Source of the DNA: Colivivens sp963594655
Lineage (GTDB): Bacteria; Bacteroidota; Bacteroidia; Bacteroidales; Bacteroidaceae
NCBI GenBank assembly: GCA_963594655.1
Contig: CAVBFD010000006.1
Coordinates: forward strand, 1-64,000
Direction: 5' to 3'
Length of the DNA stretch: 64,000 nucleotides
The translations under genes and the position numbers were made by a program. Shown here piece after piece: positions 1-8,780 of this stretch; within the stretch, counting starts at the first letter, position 1; every line of letters begins with the position of its first letter. The notes under the pieces were generated by a model. The model ran no database searches and was not told the origin of the DNA. It saw only the letters and a list, made by a program, of their open reading frames with translations.

Positions 1-16
1 ACAGCCCCAACTCCAT

Positions 17-35
17 AGCCTCATGACATGAGGCT
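17..35. repeat. Perfect inverted repeat, 9-bp arms
   Basis: AGCCTCATG (17-25) and CATGAGGCT (27-35) are perfect reverse complements around a single A. A T-rich run follows about 26 bases later (61-70), too far for a clean intrinsic terminator. It could be the 3' end signal of a gene outside the window, or a protein-binding palindrome. A tRNA anticodon-arm reading was considered and rejected. Confidence 0.5.
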
Positions 36-165
36 GCATGACGTTCGGGTGTTTTGCTTTGTTTTTTTTAATAACCCGTGGTTAGAATTTAGAAATAGGC
101 AATCTAAATGGCTTCAAAACTTAAAATCCACTTGTGTAAAAATGTGCGAAACGGCTCTATTCTGC

Positions 166-314
166 TAACTTTTTGACAAAATACGCCAAGACCCCCTACA
201 GATACCTACAAGCACGTTCAAAACCACCCATTTTTTCACTCGAGTGAATTGATCAAAACACTCGAGTGAATCGATCAATTCACTCGAGTGAAATGGCATC
301 GCCACTCGAGACCC
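166..314. repeat. Dispersed repeat, copy A: box plus 22-bp double-palindrome array
   Basis: The box TAACTTTTTGACAAA (166-180) and a C-rich tract (about 190-210) are followed by four units at an exact 22-bp spacing. Each unit is built on the 14-bp palindrome TTCACTCGAGTGAA, with centres at 241.5, 263.5, 285.5 and 307.5. The fourth unit is degenerate but keeps CACTCGAG in phase. Between palindromes lies a second one, TTGATCAA or TCGATCAA. The same box and array recur at 47407-47524, also with four in-phase units, so this is a dispersed intergenic element. Function is unknown; a protein-binding array or a MITE-like element are both possible. Confidence 0.85.
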
Positions 315-632
315 ATTTTCGGCCTTTTTCGGCGTTTTGCCAAAATGTAAGCAAATCGCAGGAATATGCCGATTTTACAGAAAAGGCAGCAAGTGCGCAG
401 CGTTAACAAAACCGATGTTAATCCATTAAGACATTCGGGATAATGTAGCGGCAATGAAGGTATAAACGACGACAATCAGTTGGTGTAAAAGAAAGACATG
501 TGCTACCCGAGGGAGGCTCTCGACCCGAGTGGTATCCAAGCTAAGGTTCGCTGAACTGTTACAAAGGCTTTTAGAGCTGCTAAATAAATATAAATAAGCC
601 ATTGGGTACTATGTAGTCTGAAATTTGTTTTG
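315..632. other. Intergenic stretch without a convincing gene
   Basis: This AT-rich stretch between copy A of the repeat and the restriction island carries only short minus-strand frames (275-475 and 503-685). These have no start context, no promoter and no recognisable domain, and the first overlaps the palindrome array. I see no tRNA or known RNA. It may be part of the larger dispersed element, because the repeat extends into its left edge. Confidence 0.5.
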
Positions 633-640
633 TAACTTTG
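633..640 (+). promoter_or_regulatory. Putative -7 box for the restriction-modification operon
   Basis: TAACTTTG matches the Bacteroidota -7 consensus TAnnTTTG. It lies about 100 bases before the first methyltransferase start, leaving a leader of roughly 90 nucleotides. No strong -33 element is obvious. Confidence 0.5.
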
Positions 641-738
641 TGATGAATTTGCGACTTGACACGCACATGACAAACAACGCATCAAACAATCAGAAAGTAA
701 ACTTGCTTAACAGGAACGTACAAACAAAATGAGATAAA

Positions 739-1779
739 ATGGCAAAGGGGAAACATACTGTATTGGACTTGTTTTGCGGGTGTGGTGGAATGTCTCTCGG
801 CTTTGAAAGAACCGGCTATGACGTGCTACTTGGCATTGATATTTGGAAAGATGCGCTGGAGACCTACAAATACAATCATCAAGATGTTCTGACATTGCAA
901 GCGGACATGTCAACTCTGAAAGGAGAGGACGTGGAATTGTTGACAGGAGCTTCTGGAGTAGACGTAATAATAGGCGGTCCGCCTTGTCAGGGATTCTCTG
1001 TTGCAGGCAAGCGTATCGTTGATGACGAGAGAAACAAGTTATATAAGGGATTTGTCCGAATGGTGTCATATTTCAAACCACTTGCTTTCGTCATGGAGAA
1101 TGTCCCAAACATCTTGTCTATCGGGAACGGTATGGTGAGGGATTCCATTGTCAGGGATTTCTCCGAACTGGGCTATAACGTGAATGTTCAGGTGATGCTG
1201 GCCTCCGATTATGGTGTGCCTCAAAACCGAAGGAGGGCGGTCTTTGTAGGTTTGGCAAATGGAAAAAACTTCGTTTTCCCAAAGCCAAATGTGACCGAAA
1301 AGGTCACTTCCGAGGAAGCGTTGAGCGACTTGCCGGAATACTCCATAGAAGAAGGCGGAGACTATGTATGCCAACCCCAAAGCGCATATCAAAAACAGAT
1401 GAGGGAGAATTGTACGAAGTTATTCAATCATGAAACAACCATCCATAACGAAAAGACTAAGCGGATTATTTCATTAGTTCCTGATGGAGGAAACTACAAG
1501 GACTTGCCAAAAGACTTACAAGAGACAAGAAAGGTTCATATAGCGTGGACTCGTCTGAACAGCCAAAAACCCAGTTTCACTATAGATTGCGGTCACAACC
1601 ATCACTTCCACTATAAATACAATCGAGTTCCAACAGTCCGTGAATCGGCGCGCATCCAATCATTCCCCGATGATTTTTTATTTTTAGGGAACAAAGGAAG
1701 TCAACTCAAACAAGTGGGTAATGCGGTTCCACCATTGTTGGCCGCTGCCATATCCTCTGAATTATTAAAATACTTATAA
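739..1779 (+). CDS. DNA (cytosine-5) methyltransferase, M1 of R-M system
   Basis: This transfers a methyl group from S-adenosylmethionine to C5 of cytosine in a specific DNA sequence, protecting host DNA from the neighbouring nuclease. It has 346 residues with all C5-MTase landmarks: the SAM-binding motif LFCGCGGMSLGF (about 11-22), the catalytic GGPPCQGFS with nucleophile Cys83, ENV (120-122), QNRRR (162-166), and the C-terminal RESARIQSFP and QVGNAVPP motifs. The target-recognition segment between QNRRR and the last motifs is short. Its stop is 3 bases before the next start, so the two are co-transcribed. Codon usage is more AT-rich than in genes after 4.2 kb, suggesting horizontal acquisition. 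The recognition sequence cannot be read from the protein. Confidence 0.93.
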   Translation: MAKGKHTVLDLFCGCGGMSLGFERTGYDVLLGIDIWKDALETYKYNHQDVLTLQADMSTLKGEDVELLTGASGVDVIIGGPPCQGFSVAGKRIVDDERNKLYKGFVRMVSYFKPLAFVMENVPNILSIGNGMVRDSIVRDFSELGYNVNVQVMLASDYGVPQNRRRAVFVGLANGKNFVFPKPNVTEKVTSEEALSDLPEYSIEEGGDYVCQPQSAYQKQMRENCTKLFNHETTIHNEKTKRIISLVPDGGNYKDLPKDLQETRKVHIAWTRLNSQKPSFTIDCGHNHHFHYKYNRVPTVRESARIQSFPDDFLFLGNKGSQLKQVGNAVPPLLAAAISSELLKYL

Positions 1780-1782
1780 GCC

Positions 1783-3198
1783 ATGTATAATCCCGAAAAT
1801 CAATACAGATGTACTATCATAAGGGGTAAGAGTCAGTCTGATATGGAAGACCTGCTGCCACTTTATGCCAACATCGTACACAAATACTGCCCATGTGAAG
1901 AGCAGATGTTTAAATCGAATGCAAGAAGACATATCTCCAAGGTTCTGTTTTCCACAGATGCATACGATACGTTAAGCGCATCCAACAAGAAAACAGTAGA
2001 CAATCATCTTACAGAAATAGCCGGAGCCTTGCTTGGACTTTATTATCCCAAGAAGGAAGGGGCGAATACAATCATTCACGAATCCCCTTCTTGCAAATAC
2101 CTCATAGACAACCAAGACTTTCCGACATTCTTCAAAAATTTGTGTCTGAACTTCCAATTTCCAAATGGGTCGAAGAAGATTCAATCGGTTCAAACCGACA
2201 TCGAGAAACATCTGAACATCAAACCATTCTGTTATATCGTCTCCTTGCTGTATTATGCACAAGAACAGAAGGACAAACTTCTGCTTACCAAACAAGAGAT
2301 TGGTTATTACGTCCTCAACAATCTGGATGTTTTGTGCGGCAACGCATCATGCAAGGAGGTATACGACCGTATCATGCTGGACAGGTCTAATAAAATCAAA
2401 CGTGACAAGTTGAGTGGTTCAAGAGATTGGCAACACATAAAAGAACAGTTCAATTTGTTGGAGCTTTCCAATATCATTGAGTGCGACAGTACCAACTTGT
2501 GGCTTAATCCGCACGAATCCAAGACCATCTCGTATTTTCTTCAACAATCAGGAAACATCACCTTCGACTGTTATAAGTATGATTTGTCCACAAAGGAAGG
2601 TCGGGAAGGCTTGATTGACGACTGGCGTGAATACAATGGCACATTCCACACAGAACTGCATGATGTTAAGACTCATTTTGACGCAAACATTATAATTGCC
2701 GACAGAGAAATACAGAAGGTTAAAGGAAGTGCCGTCAAATCAACGGTGGACTTAGGAGACGAGGGTGAAGCCTTGGTCTTCAGACTTGAACAAGAGCGTG
2801 TACGCAATTTCAAAGAACGATTGGTCAATAAAGTTCTACTATTGGGTAAGACTAAGGGATTGGGATACGACATATCCTCCATCGAGGCTGACGAAAACCC
2901 CGAGAAGCCGGAGTTCGCACGGTATATTGAAGTCAAGGCAACTAAAAGGATAACAAACCCTAACTTTGACAAGACCTGGAGGGACTCGCTGAATTTGACC
3001 GCAAGGGAATGGATTGCGGCAGAGCAGTATGGAGAATACTACAACATCTATAGAGTGTATTTCACCAAGAGCAACACGTTTGTAATCAGGATAAAGAACC
3101 CATACAAGAAGGCGACGGATGGGAAGATAGAAGTCTATCCGACCACTTATCAGATGAACTTCGACGCAAGTGTAATTGAGAAGAAATATGATGTATAA
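1783..3198 (+). CDS. Putative restriction endonuclease, DUF3883/PD-(D/E)XK-like C-terminus
   Basis: This is a 471-residue protein placed between two C5 methyltransferases, so it is probably the nuclease of the system. The first 300 or so residues match nothing I recognise. The C-terminal part (about 322-450) resembles DUF3883: GDEGEALVFRLE (325-336), then GYDISS with Asp363, then RYIEVKAT with Glu383 and Lys385. This is the E...D...ExK layout of PD-(D/E)XK nucleases. No ATPase or helicase motif is seen, so the system looks like Type II rather than McrBC- or LlaJI-like. The start follows M1 by 3 bases and the stop overlaps the start of M2. The restriction role is inferred from context plus the ExK motif. 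Confidence 0.75.
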   Translation: MYNPENQYRCTIIRGKSQSDMEDLLPLYANIVHKYCPCEEQMFKSNARRHISKVLFSTDAYDTLSASNKKTVDNHLTEIAGALLGLYYPKKEGANTIIHESPSCKYLIDNQDFPTFFKNLCLNFQFPNGSKKIQSVQTDIEKHLNIKPFCYIVSLLYYAQEQKDKLLLTKQEIGYYVLNNLDVLCGNASCKEVYDRIMLDRSNKIKRDKLSGSRDWQHIKEQFNLLELSNIIECDSTNLWLNPHESKTISYFLQQSGNITFDCYKYDLSTKEGREGLIDDWREYNGTFHTELHDVKTHFDANIIIADREIQKVKGSAVKSTVDLGDEGEALVFRLEQERVRNFKERLVNKVLLLGKTKGLGYDISSIEADENPEKPEFARYIEVKATKRITNPNFDKTWRDSLNLTAREWIAAEQYGEYYNIYRVYFTKSNTFVIRIKNPYKKATDGKIEVYPTTYQMNFDASVIEKKYDV

Positions 3199-4210
3199 GG
3201 TTGCTTCATTATTTTGTGGCTGTGGTGGATCGGACCTGGGACTTCTAGGTGGTTTTAACTATCTGGGACAAGAGTATAGGAAACTGAACTTTGAAATTGT
3301 CTATGCCCTGGATTTTGACAAATGGGCGGTTGACACCTATAATAAGAATTTCGAGCATAAAGCCGATTGTGCGGACATCTGCACGGTAGACTTCGATTCA
3401 TTACCAGACGTTGATGTCATGATAGGAGGCTTCCCTTGTCAGTCATTCAGTACAGTTAATCCCACAAAAGACACAAACGACGACAGGGCCAACCTTTATA
3501 AACAGATTGTGCGCTTCCTAAAAATCAAGCGTCCTAAATTTTTCATCTGTGAAAATGTAAAAGGGCTTATGACCCTCCAAGGAGGTGCCATTATAAACAA
3601 GATTTTGGGAGAGTTCGGCTCTATGGGATACCGTGTGAAATACAAACTCATTAAAGCTGTGGAGTTTGGCATTCCACAACGAAGGGAGCGTGTAATAATA
3701 GTGGGTGTCAGGAATGACATTGATGTGACATACAAATATCCCTGTCCGACGCACAGTGCAAAGAATTATGTCCCACTAAAAGCCGTTATAGACAGACTGG
3801 ATACCGACAACCCGAAATATTACTTTTCGGAAAGGGCCGTGCAAGGGGTGAAGAATGCAAAGAACAATATGAAACGTGGTTTATGGCAAGACTTAAATCA
3901 ACCTTGCTTGACCATAACAGCCCATTTGGCAAAAACGAGCATGAACTCCCGTGACCCGATTCTTTTAGTCAATCCGGAAAAAGAGTTATATCGTAGGTTC
4001 ACGCCACGTGAGGCCGCCAGCATACAATCGTTTCCCGACACATTTCAACTCAATGACTCAGAAGCTAAGTCGTACAAGCAGATAGGGAACGCCATTCCTC
4101 CTGTCATGATGTGGCACATAGCCAAAGCTCTACAGACATCCATAACGGAAAGGGGACAAAGTAAAACCGTGGTGCGTCAATTGGGGCTTTTCACAACAGA
4201 AGAAGAATAG
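3191..4210 (+). CDS. DNA (cytosine-5) methyltransferase, M2 of R-M system
   Basis: This second C5-MTase has 339 residues from the ATG at 3191; an ATG at 3188 is equally possible, and a TTG at 3176 would give a longer form. Both ATG starts overlap the end of the nuclease gene by a few bases, implying translational coupling. Motifs: SLFCGCGGSDLGL, catalytic GGFPCQSFS (Cys83 in the short form), ENV, IPQRRERV, TPREAASIQSFP and QIGNAIPP. It differs clearly from M1 (GGFPCQ against GGPPCQ, different variable region), so this is not a recent duplication. Two different C5-MTases beside one nuclease usually indicate an asymmetric recognition site, each enzyme modifying one strand; that is inference here. 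Confidence 0.92.
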   Translation: MYKVASLFCGCGGSDLGLLGGFNYLGQEYRKLNFEIVYALDFDKWAVDTYNKNFEHKADCADICTVDFDSLPDVDVMIGGFPCQSFSTVNPTKDTNDDRANLYKQIVRFLKIKRPKFFICENVKGLMTLQGGAIINKILGEFGSMGYRVKYKLIKAVEFGIPQRRERVIIVGVRNDIDVTYKYPCPTHSAKNYVPLKAVIDRLDTDNPKYYFSERAVQGVKNAKNNMKRGLWQDLNQPCLTITAHLAKTSMNSRDPILLVNPEKELYRRFTPREAASIQSFPDTFQLNDSEAKSYKQIGNAIPPVMMWHIAKALQTSITERGQSKTVVRQLGLFTTEEE

Positions 4211-4256
4211 CCGGAATCATGACTAAAGTAAAGGCTGTCTGAGACATCCACACTTG

Positions 4257-7130
4257 TCACTCCGCTGGCTGCGGCGACAGGCTCCGCTTAACCAGTCGCC
4301 ACAGTTCACGTACCCAAAGCACGCAGGAAGACCCTACCATGATAATCACCCAGTCTTCGAGTTTCAGACCCACCACATTGAAGAAGTTCTGCAGTCCAGG
4401 CAGTTCAATCATCAAAATCTGTCCCACCAGTATTATAGCGGCAATGGACAGCAGACCGTAACTGCCGTCGAAGTGGAGCGCGCTACGGCCTGTATCGAAA
4501 GCACGGGCGCAGAACAGGTAGAAGAAATGGGTCATGACGAAGATGGTGAAGAGCAGAGTCAGTTCGTATGGGGACAGTCCGTCGGCGGCGCCTACACGCA
4601 CATGCAGCAGGTCTGTCAGCCTTGTGATGTCCGAATGTTCAAACACGTAAAGCAGCACGAGAAGCAGAGCGAAGAAGAAGCCGCCCACCCCGAGGATATT
4701 CACGTACATCGACTTACTGAGGATGAAGGCGTTACGGTCACGTGGCTTGTTCCTCATCACACTCTCTGACGGAGGCAGGGACGCGAGGGCCATTGCGGCA
4801 AAGGTGTCCATGATAAGGTTCACCCACAACATCTGAGTTACGGTAAGGGGACTTTCAGTACCCATGAACGCACCGGTAAGCACGATAAAGCAAGCCGCCA
4901 CGTTCACAGTCAACTGGAACAGGAGGAAACGCTGGATATTCTGGTAAAGCGAACGTCCCCACATCACAGCCTTTCCGATGCTGCTGAACGAGTTGTCCAC
5001 GATGGTGATGTCGGACGCCTCCTTGGCCACCGACGTGCCGTCGCCCATTGACAGTCCCACATTTGCCGCCTTCAGGGCAGGAGCGTCGTTGGTGCCGTCA
5101 CCGGTTACAGCCACCACCTGGTTCAACCGTTGCAGAGACTCCACGAGCCGTTTCTTGTCCATCGGACGGGCGCGGGCGATAATCTTCAAGTCAAGCACGC
5201 ACTGGTCGAGCTGGTCGTCGGTCAGTTCCGCAAACTCCGGTCCTGTAGTTATATTACGGTCTGTGTCCTTGTCCGTCCACAATCCAATCTGTCTGCCTAT
5301 CTCCTTGGCAGTACCGGTAGTGTCACCGGTAACAATCTTCACACTGATTCCGGCATCCATACATGCCTTGACCGCCGCCGGCACATCCGCACGCACTGGG
5401 TCGCTGATTGCCACAACACCACCGAACGTGAGGTTGTCCGCCACGACCTTGCCGTCCACTATGGTACGGTCGTTCTCCCCGAGAACCTGACAGGCGAAAC
5501 CGAGTGTGCGCATCGCCTGACCCTGGTACTCCAGCAACTGCTTCTCTATATCCGGTTTGTTGACATCCCCCTCTATCTGACGGCACAGCGACATCACAAT
5601 CTCCGGCGCGCCCTTGACATACAGTATCTTCTTGCCACTCAACAAAGCCGAGTTTACTACGGTAGCCATGTACTTGCGTTCAGTGGAGAACGGCAGTTCC
5701 TCGACAACAGTGACATTCTCCCTAAGACGGGCATAGTCAACCCCGTTCTTCTCCAACCACAGCAACAGCGCGCCCTCTGTAGGGTTACCGATAACCTTTG
5801 TGGCCTTACTGTCGGAATGGTCGAGCGAGGCTGTGGAGTTCACGGCTATACCCTCCTCCAACAGTTTACCCTTGTCACTTCCGTCCAGTTCATTGCCCTG
5901 AAGACCGTAGAACCGGGTGTCATGCACACGCATCTGGTTCTGAGTCAGAGTACCGGTCTTGTCGGTACATATGATGGTAGTAGCGCCCATAGTCTCACAG
6001 GCATGCATCTTGCGCACGAGGTTATTGGTCTTCAGCATCCTCTGCATACTGTAGGCAAGACTCAGCGTGACCGCCATAGGCAAACCCTCAGGTACAGCCA
6101 CCACCAGTAGGGTCACAGCTATCATCAGTGTCTTGAGAGTATAGGCTACAAGGTCAGCCACCTGGTGGTCGGGTGTCAGGGTGTTGAAGAAATATGCCAC
6201 CATTCCCATCAGTACCGCAAAATAAGCGACTATGGACAAGGTAACGGCCTGCCACTTCCAGTCCTTGAATTTCCTCGTCACGAGATAGAAGAACAGGAAC
6301 GTCGGGACAATCAGGGTCAGGACCAGAGGCGACCAGTTGAAATAAACCATGAACTTACCCACGATTATCAACGCCGCGAAGACGTAGCTCATCTTGGTTA
6401 TGAGTCGCGCCAAGTCCTCGAGCTGGTCATTCAACGGGGTGCGCACACTGTCGTCAATCCGCGCCGCCTCGAACACCTTACCGTTCTCCGTCTTGTCGCC
6501 AACCACGTCAACCCTGAACACACCGTGGCCTTCCATCACCTTCGTGCCACGCAGCACCACATTGACAGGATATGTGGCGTCCTTCTCCGACCCGTCGTCG
6601 GTCGCCGACTTCCTGCGCGGCTCCGACTCGCCGGTGAGAGACGACTCGTCCACCTGCAGACTCACCGCCTCGAGTACCGTTCCGTCCGCAGGTATCTCCG
6701 ACCCGGTAGTCAACAGAACGATGTCGCCCACTACAATATCCTTCTTAGGCACTGTCGTGGCGCCTCCGCCGCGTATCACCTCCACAGGCTCGTCGTCGTT
6801 CACCTGATTGAGTATGGCGAACTCCTTGTCAGCCTTGAGCTCAAACATGAAGGCTATGCCCGTAGCGAGGAATATCGCCACAAAGATGCCAATCGGTTCA
6901 AAGAATGTCTCCCAACCCGCACCAAGACAACTGTATTCATACACGGCAATTCCCACTGACAGGAAACCGGCGATAAGCAAGATGATGATAAGCGGGTCGG
7001 AGAACTTCCGCATGAACTGTTTCCATAGGGGTTCCTTCTCCGGCGGTGTAAGTATATTCACTCCGTTTCGTTTTCTACTCTCTGACACCTCTGCATCTGT
7101 CAGACCTGTGTAATGACGTTTCTGTTCCAT
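4257..7130 (-). CDS. Calcium-translocating P-type ATPase, PMCA type
   Basis: This ATP-driven pump in the inner membrane most likely exports Ca2+. It has 957 residues. An N-terminal cation-ATPase segment is followed by TM helices (about 43-63 and 80-98), the actuator TGES motif in DESSLTGES, the P-type helix motif PEGLP, the phosphorylation motif DKTGTLT (Asp about 388), the hinge TGDGTNDAPALK, and a C-terminal TM bundle. PEGLP followed by an AVTLSLAYS-like segment is typical of P2-type Ca2+ pumps. It stands alone, divergent from nhaC, with its own -7 box at 7150-7157. It converges on the restriction island with 46 bases between. Substrate is inferred from family. Confidence 0.88.
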   Translation of the reverse strand: MEQKRHYTGLTDAEVSESRKRNGVNILTPPEKEPLWKQFMRKFSDPLIIILLIAGFLSVGIAVYEYSCLGAGWETFFEPIGIFVAIFLATGIAFMFELKADKEFAILNQVNDDEPVEVIRGGGATTVPKKDIVVGDIVLLTTGSEIPADGTVLEAVSLQVDESSLTGESEPRRKSATDDGSEKDATYPVNVVLRGTKVMEGHGVFRVDVVGDKTENGKVFEAARIDDSVRTPLNDQLEDLARLITKMSYVFAALIIVGKFMVYFNWSPLVLTLIVPTFLFFYLVTRKFKDWKWQAVTLSIVAYFAVLMGMVAYFFNTLTPDHQVADLVAYTLKTLMIAVTLLVVAVPEGLPMAVTLSLAYSMQRMLKTNNLVRKMHACETMGATTIICTDKTGTLTQNQMRVHDTRFYGLQGNELDGSDKGKLLEEGIAVNSTASLDHSDSKATKVIGNPTEGALLLWLEKNGVDYARLRENVTVVEELPFSTERKYMATVVNSALLSGKKILYVKGAPEIVMSLCRQIEGDVNKPDIEKQLLEYQGQAMRTLGFACQVLGENDRTIVDGKVVADNLTFGGVVAISDPVRADVPAAVKACMDAGISVKIVTGDTTGTAKEIGRQIGLWTDKDTDRNITTGPEFAELTDDQLDQCVLDLKIIARARPMDKKRLVESLQRLNQVVAVTGDGTNDAPALKAANVGLSMGDGTSVAKEASDITIVDNSFSSIGKAVMWGRSLYQNIQRFLLFQLTVNVAACFIVLTGAFMGTESPLTVTQMLWVNLIMDTFAAMALASLPPSESVMRNKPRDRNAFILSKSMYVNILGVGGFFFALLLVLLYVFEHSDITRLTDLLHVRVGAADGLSPYELTLLFTIFVMTHFFYLFCARAFDTGRSALHFDGSYGLLSIAAIILVGQILMIELPGLQNFFNVVGLKLEDWVIIMVGSSCVLWVRELWRLVKRSLSPQPAE

Positions 7131-7149
7131 ATTATATTAATAATGTGTG

Positions 7150-7157
7150 CAAAGGTA
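7150..7157 (-). promoter_or_regulatory. Putative -7 box for the Ca2+ ATPase
   Basis: On the minus strand this reads TACCTTTG, a match to TAnnTTTG, about 20 bases before the ATPase start codon. It is divergent from the nhaC promoter about 120 bases away. Confidence 0.65.
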
Positions 7158-7274
7158 TGCATTAAGGCACGTATCCATGTATGGACTTCCGCTATTTAAC
7201 CATTATTTAACCCACCAGGAATCCAAAGTCTTCAAAAAAGCGCACAAACGAGTGCATACTAAGGCAATTATACG

Positions 7275-7282
7275 TAAATTTG
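7275..7282 (+). promoter_or_regulatory. Putative -7 box for nhaC
   Basis: TAAATTTG matches TAnnTTTG. Transcription would begin near 7289, which rules out the in-frame TTG at 7280 as a start and supports the ATG at 7316. Confidence 0.6.
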
Positions 7283-7315
7283 CACGTTGAATCACAGACA
7301 CAACCGATAGACCGT

Positions 7316-8644
7316 ATGCAAAACGAACCGAACAACACAATACAGACATCCACCGCCAAAGGACTGTTGGCCTTGTCCCCACTGATGCTGTTCCTGTGCC
7401 TTTACCTGGTGACGAGCGTCATTGTGGGCGATTTCTATAAAGTGCCGATAACCGTGGCGTTCCTCATTTCCTCCATCTATGCCGTGGCGATAACCAAAGG
7501 ACCGGTAAGCGACCGTGTGGAGGTGTTCTCAAAAAGTGCCGGGAGCAAGAACATGATGCTGATGATATGGATATTCATCCTGGCGGGGGCGTTTGCGGCG
7601 TCAGCCAAGAGCATGGGAGCGGTGGACGCTACAGTGAACCTGACCCTCACCCTACTGCCCCACTCCCTCATACTGGCCGGCATCTTCCTTGCCGCCTGTT
7701 TCATATCACTGTCCATAGGCACGTCCGTCGGCACTATAGCGGCACTGACACCAGTGGCTGTGGGCATAGCCGACCAGGCGGCCATCGATGTGCCGTTCGT
7801 GGTGGGCATCATCGTGGGCGGAGCCTTCTTCGGCGACAACCTGTCCTTCATCAGTGACACCACCATAGTGGCTACGCAGACACAGCGGTGCAAGATGAAC
7901 GAGAAGTTCAAGGTCAACTCCGGCATCGTCATTCCGGTAGCCCTGGTGATACTGGTGGCTTACGGAGTGATGGGACAGGGGTTGTCGGCGCCGGCGCATA
8001 TCGGCGAGATTGACCTCCTGAAGGTGATACCCTACATCGCAGTGATAGTGACGGCAGTGTGCGGCATGAACGTGTTGCTGGTGCTTGTCCTCGGCATCAT
8101 CCTCTCCGGCGTCATCGGTATGGCGGAGGGACAGTACGACCTGTTCGGATGGCTCGGCAGTATGGCTGACGGCATGATGGGCATGAGCGAACTGATTATC
8201 ATGACCCTGCTCGCAGGAGGAATGCTTGCCATGATACAGCACAACGGCGGTATCGACTTCATCATCTCGAAACTCACAGCCGGAATCAACGGCAAGCGTG
8301 GAGCGGAGTACTGCATCGCGGCACTGGTGTGCCTCGTGAACATATGTACCGCCAACAACACTGTGGCGATACTGACCACAGGCGACATAGCACACGAGAT
8401 ATCCACACGCTTCGGGATAGACAACAGGAAAACGGCAAGCATACTCGACACCATGTCGTGCTTCACCCAAGGACTGCTGCCCTACGGGGCGCAGATTCTG
8501 ATTGCCACAGGACTTGCCAACGAGGCGGTGAACGCCGGCAGAATCACACCTGTGGACATCCTACAGCACATCTACTATCCCATGGCACTGGGAGTGGCTG
8601 TAGTCCTGTGCATCTGTCTCCGTTATCCGGGGAAATACTCGTGA
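7316..8644 (+). CDS. nhaC: Na+/H+ antiporter, NhaC family
   Basis: This inner-membrane antiporter exchanges Na+ for H+. It has 442 residues from the ATG at 7316. It is almost entirely hydrophobic, with about ten or more TM segments, and carries the NhaC-family core GTSVGTIAALTPV followed by GGAFFGDNLSFISDTTI, where the conserved Asp residues lie. An upstream TTG would add 12 residues but overlaps the likely promoter. It is a single gene; rnpB follows on the same strand after about 135 bases. Some NhaC-family members move other ions or organic substrates, so the substrate is a family-level call. Confidence 0.85.
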   Translation: MQNEPNNTIQTSTAKGLLALSPLMLFLCLYLVTSVIVGDFYKVPITVAFLISSIYAVAITKGPVSDRVEVFSKSAGSKNMMLMIWIFILAGAFAASAKSMGAVDATVNLTLTLLPHSLILAGIFLAACFISLSIGTSVGTIAALTPVAVGIADQAAIDVPFVVGIIVGGAFFGDNLSFISDTTIVATQTQRCKMNEKFKVNSGIVIPVALVILVAYGVMGQGLSAPAHIGEIDLLKVIPYIAVIVTAVCGMNVLLVLVLGIILSGVIGMAEGQYDLFGWLGSMADGMMGMSELIIMTLLAGGMLAMIQHNGGIDFIISKLTAGINGKRGAEYCIAALVCLVNICTANNTVAILTTGDIAHEISTRFGIDNRKTASILDTMSCFTQGLLPYGAQILIATGLANEAVNAGRITPVDILQHIYYPMALGVAVVLCICLRYPGKYS

Positions 8645-8766
8645 AGTAGACCGATTCGTATCTCCAAACGAATAAAAACTTAATTTTTCGGAGTCAATCT
8701 CCTGACTTACCGCCACAAGCCACAAGTTTTTGCGGACTGAGACTTGTGCGCCTACATTTATTTCCT

Positions 8767-8774
8767 TAACTTTG
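8767..8774 (+). promoter_or_regulatory. Putative -7 box for rnpB
   Basis: TAACTTTG lies about 7 bases before the start of the RNase P RNA P1 helix, exactly where a -7 element should be. Confidence 0.8.
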
Positions 8775-8780
8775 CAAGCA

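Noticed and set aside
13..52. tRNA-like fragment, 5-bp stem with 7-base loop carrying a GAC anticodon
   Set aside because: The T-arm does not pair (TGACG against GTTTT) and there is no D-arm; the stem is explained by the longer perfect inverted repeat at 17-35.
235..314. CRISPR-like array
   Set aside because: The unit is 22 bp with an 8-bp gap that is itself palindromic and conserved; there are no unique spacers and no cas genes.
275..475. Minus-strand ORF across the palindrome array
   Set aside because: It overlaps the repeat array, has no promoter and no recognisable domain.
503..685. Minus-strand 60-residue ORF upstream of the first methyltransferase
   Set aside because: It is antisense to the likely operon leader, has no motif and has poor start context.
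7280..7315. TTG start for nhaC
   Set aside because: The TTG lies inside the likely -7 box, so the transcript would not include it.
8654..8673. Terminator after nhaC
   Set aside because: The 6-bp arms ATTCGT/ACGAAT are too weak and there is no proper T-run directly after them.
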